From assembly GCF_003173755.1 (NCBI RefSeq), contig NZ_CP029553.1, positions 2,616,501 to 2,680,500 on the forward strand: a DNA stretch of 64,000 nucleotides, in the 5' to 3' direction. Every line of letters starts with the position of its first letter. The first letter of the stretch is position 1. The notes under the pieces were generated by a model. The model did not search any database, was not told the origin of the DNA, and saw nothing but the letters and a program-made list of their open reading frames with translations. The position numbers and the translations under genes are program-made. Source of the stretch: Methylobacterium terrae. Lineage in GTDB: Bacteria > Pseudomonadota > Alphaproteobacteria > Rhizobiales > Beijerinckiaceae. Of the stretch, positions 1-7,947 are shown in pieces.

Positions 1-32
1 ACGTCCTCCACCGGCGCCTTGTAGCTCGGCAT
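1..32 (-). CDS. Acyl-CoA dehydrogenase, 5' end only (partial)
   Basis: Only the first ten codons lie in the window, reading MPSYKAPVED on the minus strand from an ATG at 32; the gene runs off the left edge. This N-terminus closely resembles the start of the larger acyl-CoA dehydrogenases of alphaproteobacteria, which add a short N-terminal segment before the flavin fold and act in fatty-acid beta-oxidation. The neighbouring MerR-type regulator on the same strand fits such a gene. The function is inferred from a very short peptide plus context, so it is tentative. Confidence 0.6.
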   Translation of the reverse strand, partial: MPSYKAPVED

Positions 33-76
33 GTTTCCCCCGCTCCCACGCTTCGTCCGCGGCGATTCCCGCGGCG

Positions 77-100
77 AGATAGTTCATATGTAAACTATCT
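77..100. promoter_or_regulatory. Perfect 8-bp inverted repeat, candidate operator of the acyl-CoA dehydrogenase gene
   Basis: AGATAGTT (77-84) and AACTATCT (93-100) form a perfect dyad around an 8-base AT-rich spacer. It sits 45 bases upstream of the acyl-CoA dehydrogenase start, in DNA far richer in A+T than its surroundings. The geometry fits a dimeric regulator. The MerR protein next door is the obvious candidate, but nothing in the sequence proves the pairing. Confidence 0.5.
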
Positions 101-220
101 GGGTGTGGGACGGCAAGGGGCAGCCGGCGCGGTCCCGGATCTCACGCGCGACAAGGTTGACGATCACGTCCGGGCGGCGCCCGCCCCCGCAGGGCGCCGC
201 CTGGAAACTCTCGATGCGCC

Positions 221-682
221 TCAGGCGCTGGCGACGGTCTTGCCGTAGCCCCGGAGCGCCTCGAGCGCCCGCTCGATCTCCGCCTTCTGGTTCTCCAGAT
301 GGGTGATCTGCTCGGCGACCTGGGCCGGGGACAGGGACAGCGTCGCGCCGGTGCCGGCGTCGGCGAGCTCGTCGCCGTCGACCATCGCGGCGATCTCGCG
401 CAGGGTGAAGCCGAGCTCCTTGCCGCGCAGGATGGTGGCGAGGCGCGAGCGGTCTTCCTCGGTGTAGAGCCGAGTGGTGCCGCGGCGCTGCGGGTGCAGC
501 AGCCCCTTCGCCTCGTAGAAGCGCAACGCCCGCAGTGTCACGCCGAACTCCTCGGCGAGGTCGCCGATGGTGAGCGTCGCCGGCGCCGTCGAACGGCCGG
601 CCGGACGTCCCGTGCGCGAAGCGGACCCACCGGGCCGGGCGGATGCCCCCCTGGTGCTCTCGGTCTGCCGATCATAAGCCAT
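221..682 (-). CDS. MerR-family transcriptional regulator
   Basis: A 153-residue DNA-binding regulator with a disordered N-terminal tail of about 35 residues, rich in Ser, Arg, Gly and Ala. A MerR winged helix-turn-helix follows (the LTIGDLAEEFGVTLRALRFYE segment, then the RLYTEEDRSRL wing), and then a C-terminal dimerisation helix. It has no cysteines, which argues against the metal- and redox-sensing branches. Small MerR proteins of this sort often control acyl-CoA catabolism in alphaproteobacteria, and the acyl-CoA dehydrogenase downstream on the same strand supports that. I chose the ATG at 682 because GGGGGAA lies just upstream; a GTG at 709 and an ATG at 706 would add 8-9 residues. Confidence 0.85.
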   Translation of the reverse strand: MAYDRQTESTRGASARPGGSASRTGRPAGRSTAPATLTIGDLAEEFGVTLRALRFYEAKGLLHPQRRGTTRLYTEEDRSRLATILRGKELGFTLREIAAMVDGDELADAGTGATLSLSPAQVAEQITHLENQKAEIERALEALRGYGKTVASA

Positions 683-759
683 GCCGTTCCCCCGTGAGAC
701 ACGCATCACTGCTCATTCCAGCGCGCCCCGGGACGCCCTGTGGCACAAACAAGCTCAAA

Positions 760-787
760 TGACCTACCTAAGGGAAAGGTAACGTCA
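760..787 (-). promoter_or_regulatory. Candidate autoregulated promoter/operator of the MerR gene
   Basis: Read on the minus strand, the segment has a -35-like TTGACG, then ACCT, seven bases and AGGT, with TGAC and GTCA at its outer ends, giving an imperfect palindrome overlapping a promoter. MerR regulators typically bind a dyad between the -35 and -10 elements of their own promoter. A further pair, GCTCAA (753-758) and TTGAGC (790-795), brackets it. The assignment is by position and pattern only. Confidence 0.4.
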
Positions 788-1171
788 ACTTGAGCGTGTG
801 TTACTTACGGTAAAAATCATTGTCGGTCAATCGCTTACAACGGAAATCACATTACCGTTACAAGTCCGGAGCGCAGCGAAACCAGTGGAAAATGCCAGCG
901 TTCGATTTCGAAACTCGCTCATAGGTTGTGAGCACAAATTGTCCATTATTGGGTTGCGTGCGCAACGATCGCGTGCGGACCGCACCACCCGGGCGAGGGT
1001 TCGACGGCGGCTTAACCGCTTGTTTACCGTGCCGATCGAAAGTGCCCGGAGGAACCTTTCAGGCTGCGGCCACTGACCGGATCTTCACGATCGAGCAGGG
1101 CGCGGGGTTTCCGTCGGCTTCCCGCCGGCGCCTATCCGCGAGATCCTCAGGCCCCTTGCGCAGAGCCCGCT
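788..1171. other. Non-coding region upstream of the PodJ-like gene, with a CtrA-like box
   Basis: There is no convincing gene here. The first half is A+T-rich for this genome, as expected of promoter DNA. TTAA (1012-1015), seven bases and TTTA (1023-1026) resemble a CtrA binding site with one mismatch. A short frame at 798-1076 has no detectable family or ribosome-binding site and is not called. Confidence 0.45.
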
Positions 1172-4100
1172 ATGAGACGGACCGCTCCTACACTCGATGC
1201 CTTCGATCCGGAGCTGCGCGACGCTGCCCGCGAGGCCGCGCGCCGCGCCGGATTGTCGGTGGACGAGTGGCTCGCCGAGGCGATCAGCGAAGGGTCGGCC
1301 CGTGCCGGGGTACGCCAGCAATCCCGCCGCGTCGCCGGCGCACGCCGGGCCCGGCAGGACGGGTACCCGGCACCGACGTTCCAGAAATCCGAGCCCGCCG
1401 AGGACAGGCGCCCCGACCGGGGGTGGCAGCCCGAGCCGCCCCGGGGGACGCGTCCGCGCCCGAATCGTCCGACCACCGCCCCCGCTCCGGCTCCGATTGC
1501 TCCGGCCTCGCCGAAGCCCGATCCGGCCGGCGATGCGCGGCTGATCGAGGCCGTGGCGGCCATCGGGCGACGCCTCGACGCGATCGACCGCCGCATCGCC
1601 GAGACCCGCGAGGCCACCGACGACGTCGTCGCCAAGGCGGTGAAGGGCATCGAGACCCGCCTCGCCGAGGCCGCCCCCCGCGAGCCGTCCCGCGCCGGCC
1701 GGAGACCCCGCCAGGCGGCCGACAGCCTCGCCGCCGCGGTGGCGGAGATCCGCCAGCGCCAGCAGCAGCTCGACGACGGCGGGCCCGAGGAGGAGACGGA
1801 TCTCCTGGTCGACGGCCTGCGGCGCGACCTCGCCCGGGTGATGGAGACGACCGAGGCCGCCGCCGACGCGCTGTCGCCGGCCATCGCGGGGCTGCAGGCC
1901 GAGACCTCGCGCCTGCGCGAATCGATCGGCACGCTCGCGACGAGCGGCGACCTCGTGACCCTCGAACAGGCGGTCCGCACCCTCGCCGACGAGGTGCAGC
2001 GGGCCCGCGACCCGGCCGACCTCGTCGCGGTCGCCGGGCCGATCGACCTGATGCGGGTCCAGGTCGGGCGGCTCGCCGACGACGTCGCGGCCAACGTGCA
2101 TGCCCGGGTCGCCCAGGACGTCGAGCGCCTCGCCCGACAGGTCGACGGCGCCCTCGACGGGGCGCTGCGCGCCGACCCGGCCGGGCTCGCCGATCGCGAC
2201 GCGGTCGCCAAGCTGTTCTCCGAACTCGAGGACATCCGCAGCCAGGTCGCGGCGCTCGCCGAGCCGGCAAGGGTGCAGAACCTGGCCCGGTCGGTCGACG
2301 AGCTCACCGAGACCGTGACCCGGCTCGGGAGCGGGATGCTCGACAGCCCCGCCCTGATGGAGGAGCTGCGGCCGCTCCTCGAGGAGATCCGCCAGGGCGT
2401 GCGGTTGCCGTCGGCCGACGCGCCGACGCTGGTCCAGGGCATCGCCGACCTCGACCGCAAGCTCGACGACCTGCGGGCCGAGCGGCGCGAGCGCCCGGAC
2501 GCGGCCGGCGACATCCTCGGGCGCATCGACGCCCTCTCGGCCAAGGTCGACCAGGTCGCGGCGGTGAACACCGTCGGCGACGTGATGGAGCGGCTGGAGC
2601 AGATCGGCGAGGCCCTGCGCCAGCCCGCCCTGCCGAGCAGCGACCTCGCCTCGATCCACGGCATGCTGCGCAACCTCGCCGACAAGCTCGACCGGGTCGG
2701 GCAGGGGGCGGGCGGCGAGACCCTCGACGGCCTCGAGCGTCAGGTCCTGGCGCTGGCGAGCCGCATCGACACCCGCGGCAGCGACCCCGCGCTGGCCGGC
2801 CTTGAGCGCACCATGGGCGACCTCCTGGCCCAGGTCGCGCTGCTGCGCGACGAGGCGCCGATCCAGGCCGCGGCGGAGCGCGCCGCCCGCACGGTCGCCG
2901 ACTCGATCGGCGCCGAGCGCCAGGGCGCGGCCGCGGCCGCCGGCATGGACGGCGTGCAGGCGGTCCTGGCCGAGATGCGCGCGCATCAGGCCGCCGCCGA
3001 CAAGCGCCTCCAGGCCACAATGGAGGGCGTGCATTCCGCCCTCGAGCAGCTGGTCTCCCGGCTGACCCACCTCGACGGCGACCGCCGCGAGACCCCGCCG
3101 GCCCTCGCCGCGACCCCGCCCCGCGCCGCCCGGAACCTGCGCGACACGTTGCGCGAGACGACCGCCGCGACGCCGGAGCGCCCGGCCCGCCGGCCGGAGG
3201 CCCCGCGGGCGGAGGGAGGCCGGTTCGGCTCCCCGAGCCCGGCCGACGAGATGATCGAGCCCGGCGCGCTCCGTCCGCGCCAAATGCCGGGAGGGACCAT
3301 GCCGGCAGGGGCCGTGCCGGGCGAGACCGTGCCGGCCCCCGAGATGCCCGCCGGCGACATCAAGGCGAGCTTCATCGCGGCGGCCCGCCGCGCCGCGCAG
3401 GCCGCGGCGGCCGAGGCCGCCGGTGCCGGCCAGGCGCCGCAGGCGGCGGACCGAGCCGGCGAGCCCCGGGGCAGCCTGGTCGAGCGCCTGCGGGCGACGA
3501 TCGAGCGCCGGCGCCGGCCCCTGCTCCTCGGCCTCGCGGCGATCGTGCTGGCGCTCGGGACGCTGCAGGCCCTGCAAGGGTCCGGCGCGCGGATCGCCGC
3601 CCCGACGATCTCCCGCGAGGCGACCGCGCCCGTCGATCCCGCCACGACCCAGGCCATCGCCGCTCTCCCGACCCCCAAGGGCGCGCCGCCGGCCGCGGCC
3701 CCCATCGAGGCCGGCAAGCCCGAAACCAACAAATTTGAAACCGTCAAGCCGGAGGCCGCCCTTCCGAAGGCACCCGAGGCCGCCGGCGAGCGTGCGCCGG
3801 AGGCGGCAAAGCCTGCCCTGGCGGCCAAGCCCGCGACCCCGCGGGTCACCGACATGGCGTCGCTCGGCAGCGAGCTCGCCGGTCTGCCGGCCGGGGCCTC
3901 CTCCCTGCGCCAGGCCGCGCTCGAGGGCGACGGCGCCGCGGTCTACGAACTCGCCAGCCGCGCCGTCGACGGACGCGGCCTCCCCCGGGACGCCGCGCTC
4001 GCCGCCAAGCTGTTCGACCGGCTGGCCGGCGCCGGCTACGCCCCGGCGCAGTACCGTCTCGGCAGCCAGTACGAGAAGGGCCTCGGCCTCGTCCGCGACC

Positions 4101-4591
4101 AGGACAAGGCGCGGCTGTGGTACGGGCGCGCGGCGATGCAGGGCCACGTCCGGGCGATGCACAACCTCGCGGTGATGCTGGCCGAATCCGGTGCCGCCGG
4201 CGGCAAGCCCGACTACACCTCCGCGGCGAACTGGTTCCGCAAGGCCGCCGAGTACGGCGTGCGCGACAGCCAGTACAACCTCGCGGTGCTGCAAGCACGC
4301 GGGCTCGGCATCGGTCAGGATCTGGTCCAGGCCTATGGCTGGTTCGCGGCCGCCGCCGCGCAGGGCGACGACGATGCCGGCCGCAAGCGCGACGAGGTCG
4401 CCGGGAAGCTGGCGCCGAAGGACCTCGCGGCGGCCCGCGCCGCGGCCGAGGCCTGGAAGGCGAGGACGCCCGACCCGGCGGTGAACGACCCGCCGCCCGC
4501 CCGTACCGAGACCGCGGCGACTCCGGGCGCGATGTCGCTGATCGGCGCGCCGCCGCCCCTCGCCGTCGGACGCGGCACCGGCAAGGTGTAG
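1172..4591 (+). CDS. PodJ-like Sel1-repeat polarity protein
   Basis: A 1139-residue membrane-anchored protein. The N-terminus contains the short helical segment AAREAARRAGLSVDEWL, typical of PodJ-like localisation factors. Residues about 120-640 are long charged helices, probably coiled coil. A Pro/Ala-rich linker follows, then one transmembrane helix near 781-799 preceded by Arg residues, a second linker, and about four Sel1 repeats from roughly 910 to 1060 (for example AAKLFDRLAGAGYAPAQYRLG). This is the plan of PodJ, a cytoplasmic scaffold with a periplasmic Sel1 domain that marks a cell pole in Caulobacter. A possible CtrA box upstream fits cell-cycle control. The exact role here is inferred. 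Confidence 0.8.
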   Translation: MRRTAPTLDAFDPELRDAAREAARRAGLSVDEWLAEAISEGSARAGVRQQSRRVAGARRARQDGYPAPTFQKSEPAEDRRPDRGWQPEPPRGTRPRPNRPTTAPAPAPIAPASPKPDPAGDARLIEAVAAIGRRLDAIDRRIAETREATDDVVAKAVKGIETRLAEAAPREPSRAGRRPRQAADSLAAAVAEIRQRQQQLDDGGPEEETDLLVDGLRRDLARVMETTEAAADALSPAIAGLQAETSRLRESIGTLATSGDLVTLEQAVRTLADEVQRARDPADLVAVAGPIDLMRVQVGRLADDVAANVHARVAQDVERLARQVDGALDGALRADPAGLADRDAVAKLFSELEDIRSQVAALAEPARVQNLARSVDELTETVTRLGSGMLDSPALMEELRPLLEEIRQGVRLPSADAPTLVQGIADLDRKLDDLRAERRERPDAAGDILGRIDALSAKVDQVAAVNTVGDVMERLEQIGEALRQPALPSSDLASIHGMLRNLADKLDRVGQGAGGETLDGLERQVLALASRIDTRGSDPALAGLERTMGDLLAQVALLRDEAPIQAAAERAARTVADSIGAERQGAAAAAGMDGVQAVLAEMRAHQAAADKRLQATMEGVHSALEQLVSRLTHLDGDRRETPPALAATPPRAARNLRDTLRETTAATPERPARRPEAPRAEGGRFGSPSPADEMIEPGALRPRQMPGGTMPAGAVPGETVPAPEMPAGDIKASFIAAARRAAQAAAAEAAGAGQAPQAADRAGEPRGSLVERLRATIERRRRPLLLGLAAIVLALGTLQALQGSGARIAAPTISREATAPVDPATTQAIAALPTPKGAPPAAAPIEAGKPETNKFETVKPEAALPKAPEAAGERAPEAAKPALAAKPATPRVTDMASLGSELAGLPAGASSLRQAALEGDGAAVYELASRAVDGRGLPRDAALAAKLFDRLAGAGYAPAQYRLGSQYEKGLGLVRDQDKARLWYGRAAMQGHVRAMHNLAVMLAESGAAGGKPDYTSAANWFRKAAEYGVRDSQYNLAVLQARGLGIGQDLVQAYGWFAAAAAQGDDDAGRKRDEVAGKLAPKDLAAARAAAEAWKARTPDPAVNDPPPARTETAATPGAMSLIGAPPPLAVGRGTGKV

Positions 4592-4612
4592 GCCGCAGGC
4601 ACGAAACGGGTT

Positions 4613-4646
4613 CGGCGGGCGCGGGTCGAGAGATCCGCGCCCGCCG
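4613..4646 (+). terminator. Strong GC hairpin after the PodJ-like gene
   Basis: A perfect 12-bp stem (4613-4624 with 4635-4646) and a 10-base loop lie 21 bases past the stop codon. There is no T-run, so it may be a weak intrinsic terminator or an RNA 3'-end stabiliser. It separates this gene from the tauE-like operon. Confidence 0.5.
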
Positions 4647-4728
4647 ACCTTCGGCGCGGCCCGGTTTCCCCTCGAGGCGAAAACATGGTCTAGATCGCGG
4701 TCGCGTGCCGCACCGGACCGTCCCGTCG

Positions 4729-5652
4729 TTGCAGATCTACCTTCCCATCGCCGAGATGCCCGTCAGCGTCCTGCTCCTCGTCGGGCTCGGCGCCGCGGTC
4801 GGCTTCATCTCGGGGCTGTTCGGCATCGGCGGCGGCTTCCTGATGACGCCGATCCTGATCGTGATGGGGATCCCGCCGGCGATCGCGGTCGCGACCCAGA
4901 CCGCCCCGATCGTCGCCTCCTCGACCACCAGCGTGCTGGCGGCCCTGCGCCGCAACGCCCTCGACCTGCGGCTCGGGCTCGTCCTGGTCCTCGGCGGCTT
5001 CGCCGGCACCAGCCTCGGCGTCTGGTTCTTCGCCGCGATGCGGCGGGCCGGCCAGCTCGACCTCGTCATCACCATCGCCTACGTGACGCTGTTCACGGTG
5101 GTCGGCGGGCTGATGCTGGCCGAGAGCGTGCGCGGGTTCTGGGCGCGCCACCGCGGCCGGCCCCGCCCGGCGCGGCTCGGCGGCGACCACGCCGCCTACC
5201 TGGCCTGGCCGCTGCGGATGCGGTTTCCCCGCTCGCGGCTCTACGCCAGCGTGATCCCGATCCTGGCGCTGGCACTGTTCGTGGGCTTCGCCGGCGCGGT
5301 CCTGGGCATCGGCGGCGGCTTCATCCTGGTGCCGGCCCTCCTCTACCTGATGCGGGTGCCGACGGGCGTGGTGGTGGGCACCTCGCAGTTCCAGATCCTC
5401 TGCACCAGCTTCGTCGCCCTGGTGCTGCACGCGGTGCAGAACCAGGCGGTCGACGTCGTGCTGGCGGTGATCCTGATCGTCGGCGGGGTGTTCGGGGCAC
5501 AGTTCGGGGCACGGGCCGGGCGCAACCTGCGCTCGGAGTACTTCCGGTTCCTCCTCGCGATCCTCGTCCTGGCGGTGGGCCTGCGCTTCGCGCTCGAACT
5601 GGCGCTTCGTCCCGAGGAGCCGTTCTCGATCGTGGTCCAGGAGGCGCGCTGA
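4729..5652 (+). CDS. Sulfite exporter TauE/SafE family membrane protein
   Basis: A 307-residue integral membrane protein with about eight hydrophobic segments. The two homologous halves each carry a Gly-rich signature, GLFGIGGGFLMTP near the N-terminus and VLGIGGGFILVPALL in the second half. These define TauE/SafE permeases, which export sulfite, sulfoacetate or related organosulfur anions. The start is taken as TTG at 4729 because the resulting LQIYLPIAEMPVS matches the conserved family N-terminus; the next ATG, at 4756, would remove nine residues of it. It overlaps the next gene by one base (TGATG), indicating translational coupling with the TIGR02186 and DUF3429 genes. The substrate is unknown. 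Confidence 0.85.
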   Translation: MQIYLPIAEMPVSVLLLVGLGAAVGFISGLFGIGGGFLMTPILIVMGIPPAIAVATQTAPIVASSTTSVLAALRRNALDLRLGLVLVLGGFAGTSLGVWFFAAMRRAGQLDLVITIAYVTLFTVVGGLMLAESVRGFWARHRGRPRPARLGGDHAAYLAWPLRMRFPRSRLYASVIPILALALFVGFAGAVLGIGGGFILVPALLYLMRVPTGVVVGTSQFQILCTSFVALVLHAVQNQAVDVVLAVILIVGGVFGAQFGARAGRNLRSEYFRFLLAILVLAVGLRFALELALRPEEPFSIVVQEAR

Positions 5653-6749
5653 TGCGCGCCCTCGTTGCTCTCATGATGAAAGGCGCAGGTTTCCCCTCTC
5701 CCCGACAGATCCCGGGCCTGCCCGGGATCTGCAAGCGACGGACGAAGGCGGGCAAGCCCGACTTCCCGCGGGGAGAGGACTTCATCGACCTTGTCGTCGA
5801 TGGAGTGAGCGGAGGCGAAAGCCGAAGCGAGGGTGAGGGGGTATCGCCGGATGAGCCTCGCTCGTCGACACCCCCTCACCCTCGCTCCGGCTGCGCCTGC
5901 GCTCGTCGCTTGCACGACGAGGTGCAAGCGACCCTCTCCCCGCCCGCGGGGAGAGGGGGAAGCCCAAGCCCAATTCGTTCATGGGGGGCTGCTTTCGCGG
6001 CACTGCTCGCCTCGGTTCCCATCGCCATCGGCCCGGCGCGGGCGGAGACCCTGGTGGTGAGCCTGTCGTTCAACCGGCTCGCCGTGACCTCGACCTATAC
6101 CGGCACCTCGGTCGCGGTGTTCGGCGCCGTCGAGCGCGACGGGCAGGCGGCGGCGCGCTCCGGCGGCTACGACGTGGTGGTGACGATCCGCGGGCCGCGC
6201 CAGGCGCTGACGGTGCGCGAGAAGGAGGCCCTGGGACCGGTCTGGGTCAATCGGGCCCAGCAGAAATTCGCCGAGGTGCCGAGCTTCCTGGCGGTCCTGT
6301 CCTCGCGGCCGCTCGCCGCCATCGCCGACGAGGCGACGCGACGGCGCCTGCGCCTGGGTCTCCAGGCCATCGTCGCGGCGCCCGACCTGACCCTGACGGC
6401 CCCGACCCCGGACGATCCCTTTCGCGAGGCCCTCCTGCGCCTGCGCCGGGGCCAGCGCCTGTTCGCCGAGAGCGAGGCGGGGGTGCGGTTCCTGTCGCCC
6501 TCGGTGTTCCGCACCACCGCGCCGCTGCCGGCGACCGCGCCGGTCGGCGCCTACGACGTCGAGGTTGTGCTGCTCGCCGGCGGGGTGCCGCTCGCGCGCC
6601 ACGAGGGGCGGTTCGACCTCGTCAAGTCGGGCGTCGAGCAGGGGATCGCGACCTTCGCCCGCGACTGGTCGCCGGCCTACGGGCTTGCCGTCGGCGCGCT
6701 CGCGCTCATCTCCGGCTGGCTCGCCAGCGTGATCTTCCGGAGAGATTGA
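5652..6749 (+). CDS. TIGR02186 family exported protein with an in-frame repeat insertion
   Basis: The mature part, from about residue 132 (after GPARA), matches the TIGR02186 family of uncharacterised exported proteins that often accompany TauE genes: a beta-rich periplasmic domain and one C-terminal transmembrane helix (about 340-360). The reading frame opens with an ATG overlapping the tauE stop, and codes MRALVALM. About 100 residues with no family resemblance follow, encoded by a palindromic repeat, before the hydrophobic signal core AAFAALLASVPIAIGPARA at 113-131. Without the repeat, the two ends would join into a normal signal peptide and a protein of about 265 residues. No ATG, GTG or TTG starts immediately before the core. 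A GTG at 5922 is an alternative start but lies within the repeat. Confidence 0.65.
   Translation: MRALVALMMKGAGFPSPRQIPGLPGICKRRTKAGKPDFPRGEDFIDLVVDGVSGGESRSEGEGVSPDEPRSSTPPHPRSGCACARRLHDEVQATLSPPAGRGGSPSPIRSWGAAFAALLASVPIAIGPARAETLVVSLSFNRLAVTSTYTGTSVAVFGAVERDGQAAARSGGYDVVVTIRGPRQALTVREKEALGPVWVNRAQQKFAEVPSFLAVLSSRPLAAIADEATRRRLRLGLQAIVAAPDLTLTAPTPDDPFREALLRLRRGQRLFAESEAGVRFLSPSVFRTTAPLPATAPVGAYDVEVVLLAGGVPLARHEGRFDLVKSGVEQGIATFARDWSPAYGLAVGALALISGWLASVIFRRD
5689..5978. repeat. Palindromic repeat element inside the 5' end of the TIGR02186 gene
   Basis: The segment begins and ends with complementary CCCCTCTCCCC and GGGGAGAGGG blocks. In the middle it contains a perfect 16-bp inverted repeat (5827-5842 with 5870-5885), extendable to 23 bp with one mismatch. 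Its composition and nested stems are those of intergenic palindromic elements common in methylobacteria, here located between a coupled start codon and the signal-peptide core. The boundaries are approximate. Its copy number elsewhere in the genome cannot be seen from this window. Confidence 0.6.
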
Positions 6750-7186
6750 TGCCCCGTAACCCGCCCCTCGCCGCCCTGATCCTCGGTGCGGCGGGCCTGA
6801 TCCCGTTCCCGGGCTTGAGCGCTCTCGTGATCCTGGGCCAGTCCCTCTTCGGCGTCGCGCCGCGCCCGCTCCTCGCGGCCTACGGCGCCGTGATCGCCTC
6901 GTTCCTCGGCGGCCTGCGCTGGGGCGCCGCCGCCGCCTCGCCGGAGGGGCGGGGCGCCGACTACGCCGTCTCGGTCGTGCCCTCGCTCATCGCCTGGGCG
7001 GCCCTGTTCGCGCCCGGCCCCTGGGACCTGCGCGCGCTCGGCGCCCTGGTGCTCGCCTGGGGCCTCGTCGACCAGGACCTGCCGCGGCGCGGGCTGGTGC
7101 CGGCGTGGCTCGGGCGGCTGCGGCTGGCCCTGTCGGGGGTGGCCGGGCTGGCGCTGCTGGCGGCGGGCTTCCTCGGCGCCGCCTGA
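6749..7186 (+). CDS. DUF3429 domain membrane protein
   Basis: A 145-residue hydrophobic protein with four to five predicted membrane segments and the family-like stretch AYGAVIASFLGGLRWGAA. Its function is unknown. The ATG overlaps the stop of the TIGR02186 gene by one base (TGATG), so it is probably the last gene of a three-gene coupled unit. It ends two bases from the convergent pdeM stop, leaving no room for a separate terminator. Confidence 0.8.
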   Translation: MPRNPPLAALILGAAGLIPFPGLSALVILGQSLFGVAPRPLLAAYGAVIASFLGGLRWGAAAASPEGRGADYAVSVVPSLIAWAALFAPGPWDLRALGALVLAWGLVDQDLPRRGLVPAWLGRLRLALSGVAGLALLAAGFLGAA

Positions 7187-7187
7187 C

Positions 7188-7901
7188 TCACTCCCGCGTC
7201 AGCATCGTCCGGCTGATCGCGAAGACCCGCCCGTCGCCGATCAGGTGCGCGGTGAATCCGGCGGGGAAGAGGTCGTCGAAGACCTTGTCCCGGACGTTGA
7301 GCCCGCCCGTCAGCGATCCGAAGGCCGGCATCACCAGGCGCCGCGCGTCGAGGACGAAGCAGCGCCGGCGCACGGCGCGGCCGCGCATCGCCACCTTGCC
7401 GACCGGGTGGAAGTGGCCGGCGACCTCGCCGGGCTCCGGGTTCGCGGCCGGCTCGTGCCGGAGCGTCAGGCCGCCGATCGTCAGGGTGTCGGCGAAGCGG
7501 CCGCCGATCCCGTCCTGCACCGCCCGGTCGTGGTTGCCGGAGATCCACACCCAGTCGCGGCCCTCCTGGAGGGCGGCGATCAGCGCGCGGTCGGCGACGT
7601 CGAGGCGGGCCGGCCCCTGCGCGTCGTGGAAGGAATCCCCCAGGGCGACCACGCGGGCCGGGTCGAGGCGGGCCACCGCCTCGTGCAGGGTCGCCAGGGT
7701 CTCGCGGGTGTCGTAGGGCGGCAGGAACTGGCCCGAGCGGACGGCGTAGGCCGATCCCTTCTCGAGGTGCAGGTCGGAGACCACGAGCGTGCGGTGCTCC
7801 GGCAGCCACAGGGCGCCGCTGAGATCGAGGGCGAGGGTCTCTCCGGCGAGCGTCACGCCGGGGGTCTTGTGGGTCTTCTCGAGCTTGAGCGGCAGCGCCA
7901 C
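7188..7901 (-). CDS. pdeM: Ligase-associated DNA damage response endonuclease PdeM
   Basis: A 237-residue calcineurin-like metallophosphoesterase. The metal-binding motifs occur in the expected order: DLH at 43-45, GDSFHD at 88-93, GNHD at 122-125 and GHFH at 162-165. This short single-domain form paired with a DEXH helicase is the PdeM subtype, a DNA endonuclease of a bacterial repair cluster that also contains an ATP-dependent ligase and an exonuclease. The helicase lies 46 bases upstream on the same strand, so the two are likely co-transcribed. The ligase and exonuclease partners are not in this window. Confidence 0.88.
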   Translation of the reverse strand: MALPLKLEKTHKTPGVTLAGETLALDLSGALWLPEHRTLVVSDLHLEKGSAYAVRSGQFLPPYDTRETLATLHEAVARLDPARVVALGDSFHDAQGPARLDVADRALIAALQEGRDWVWISGNHDRAVQDGIGGRFADTLTIGGLTLRHEPAANPEPGEVAGHFHPVGKVAMRGRAVRRRCFVLDARRLVMPAFGSLTGGLNVRDKVFDDLFPAGFTAHLIGDGRVFAISRTMLTRE

Positions 7902-7947
7902 GGTGTCATCGTCCTTCTCGGAGCGGGGCGCCCTCCGGTCTGTCCCA

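Noticed and set aside
798..1076. Short open frame upstream of the PodJ-like gene
   Set aside because: It lies in an A+T-rich promoter region, has no ribosome-binding site and no recognisable product.
1085..4294. Very long open frame antisense to the PodJ-like gene
   Set aside because: In DNA this GC-rich, antisense frames stay open by chance. The translation is Arg/Gly/His-rich with no recognisable domain, while the opposite strand has clear TM and Sel1 features. The same applies to other long antisense frames throughout the window.
5981..5983. ATG just before the TIGR02186 signal core
   Set aside because: It is out of frame with the conserved protein and gives an unrelated Arg-rich translation.
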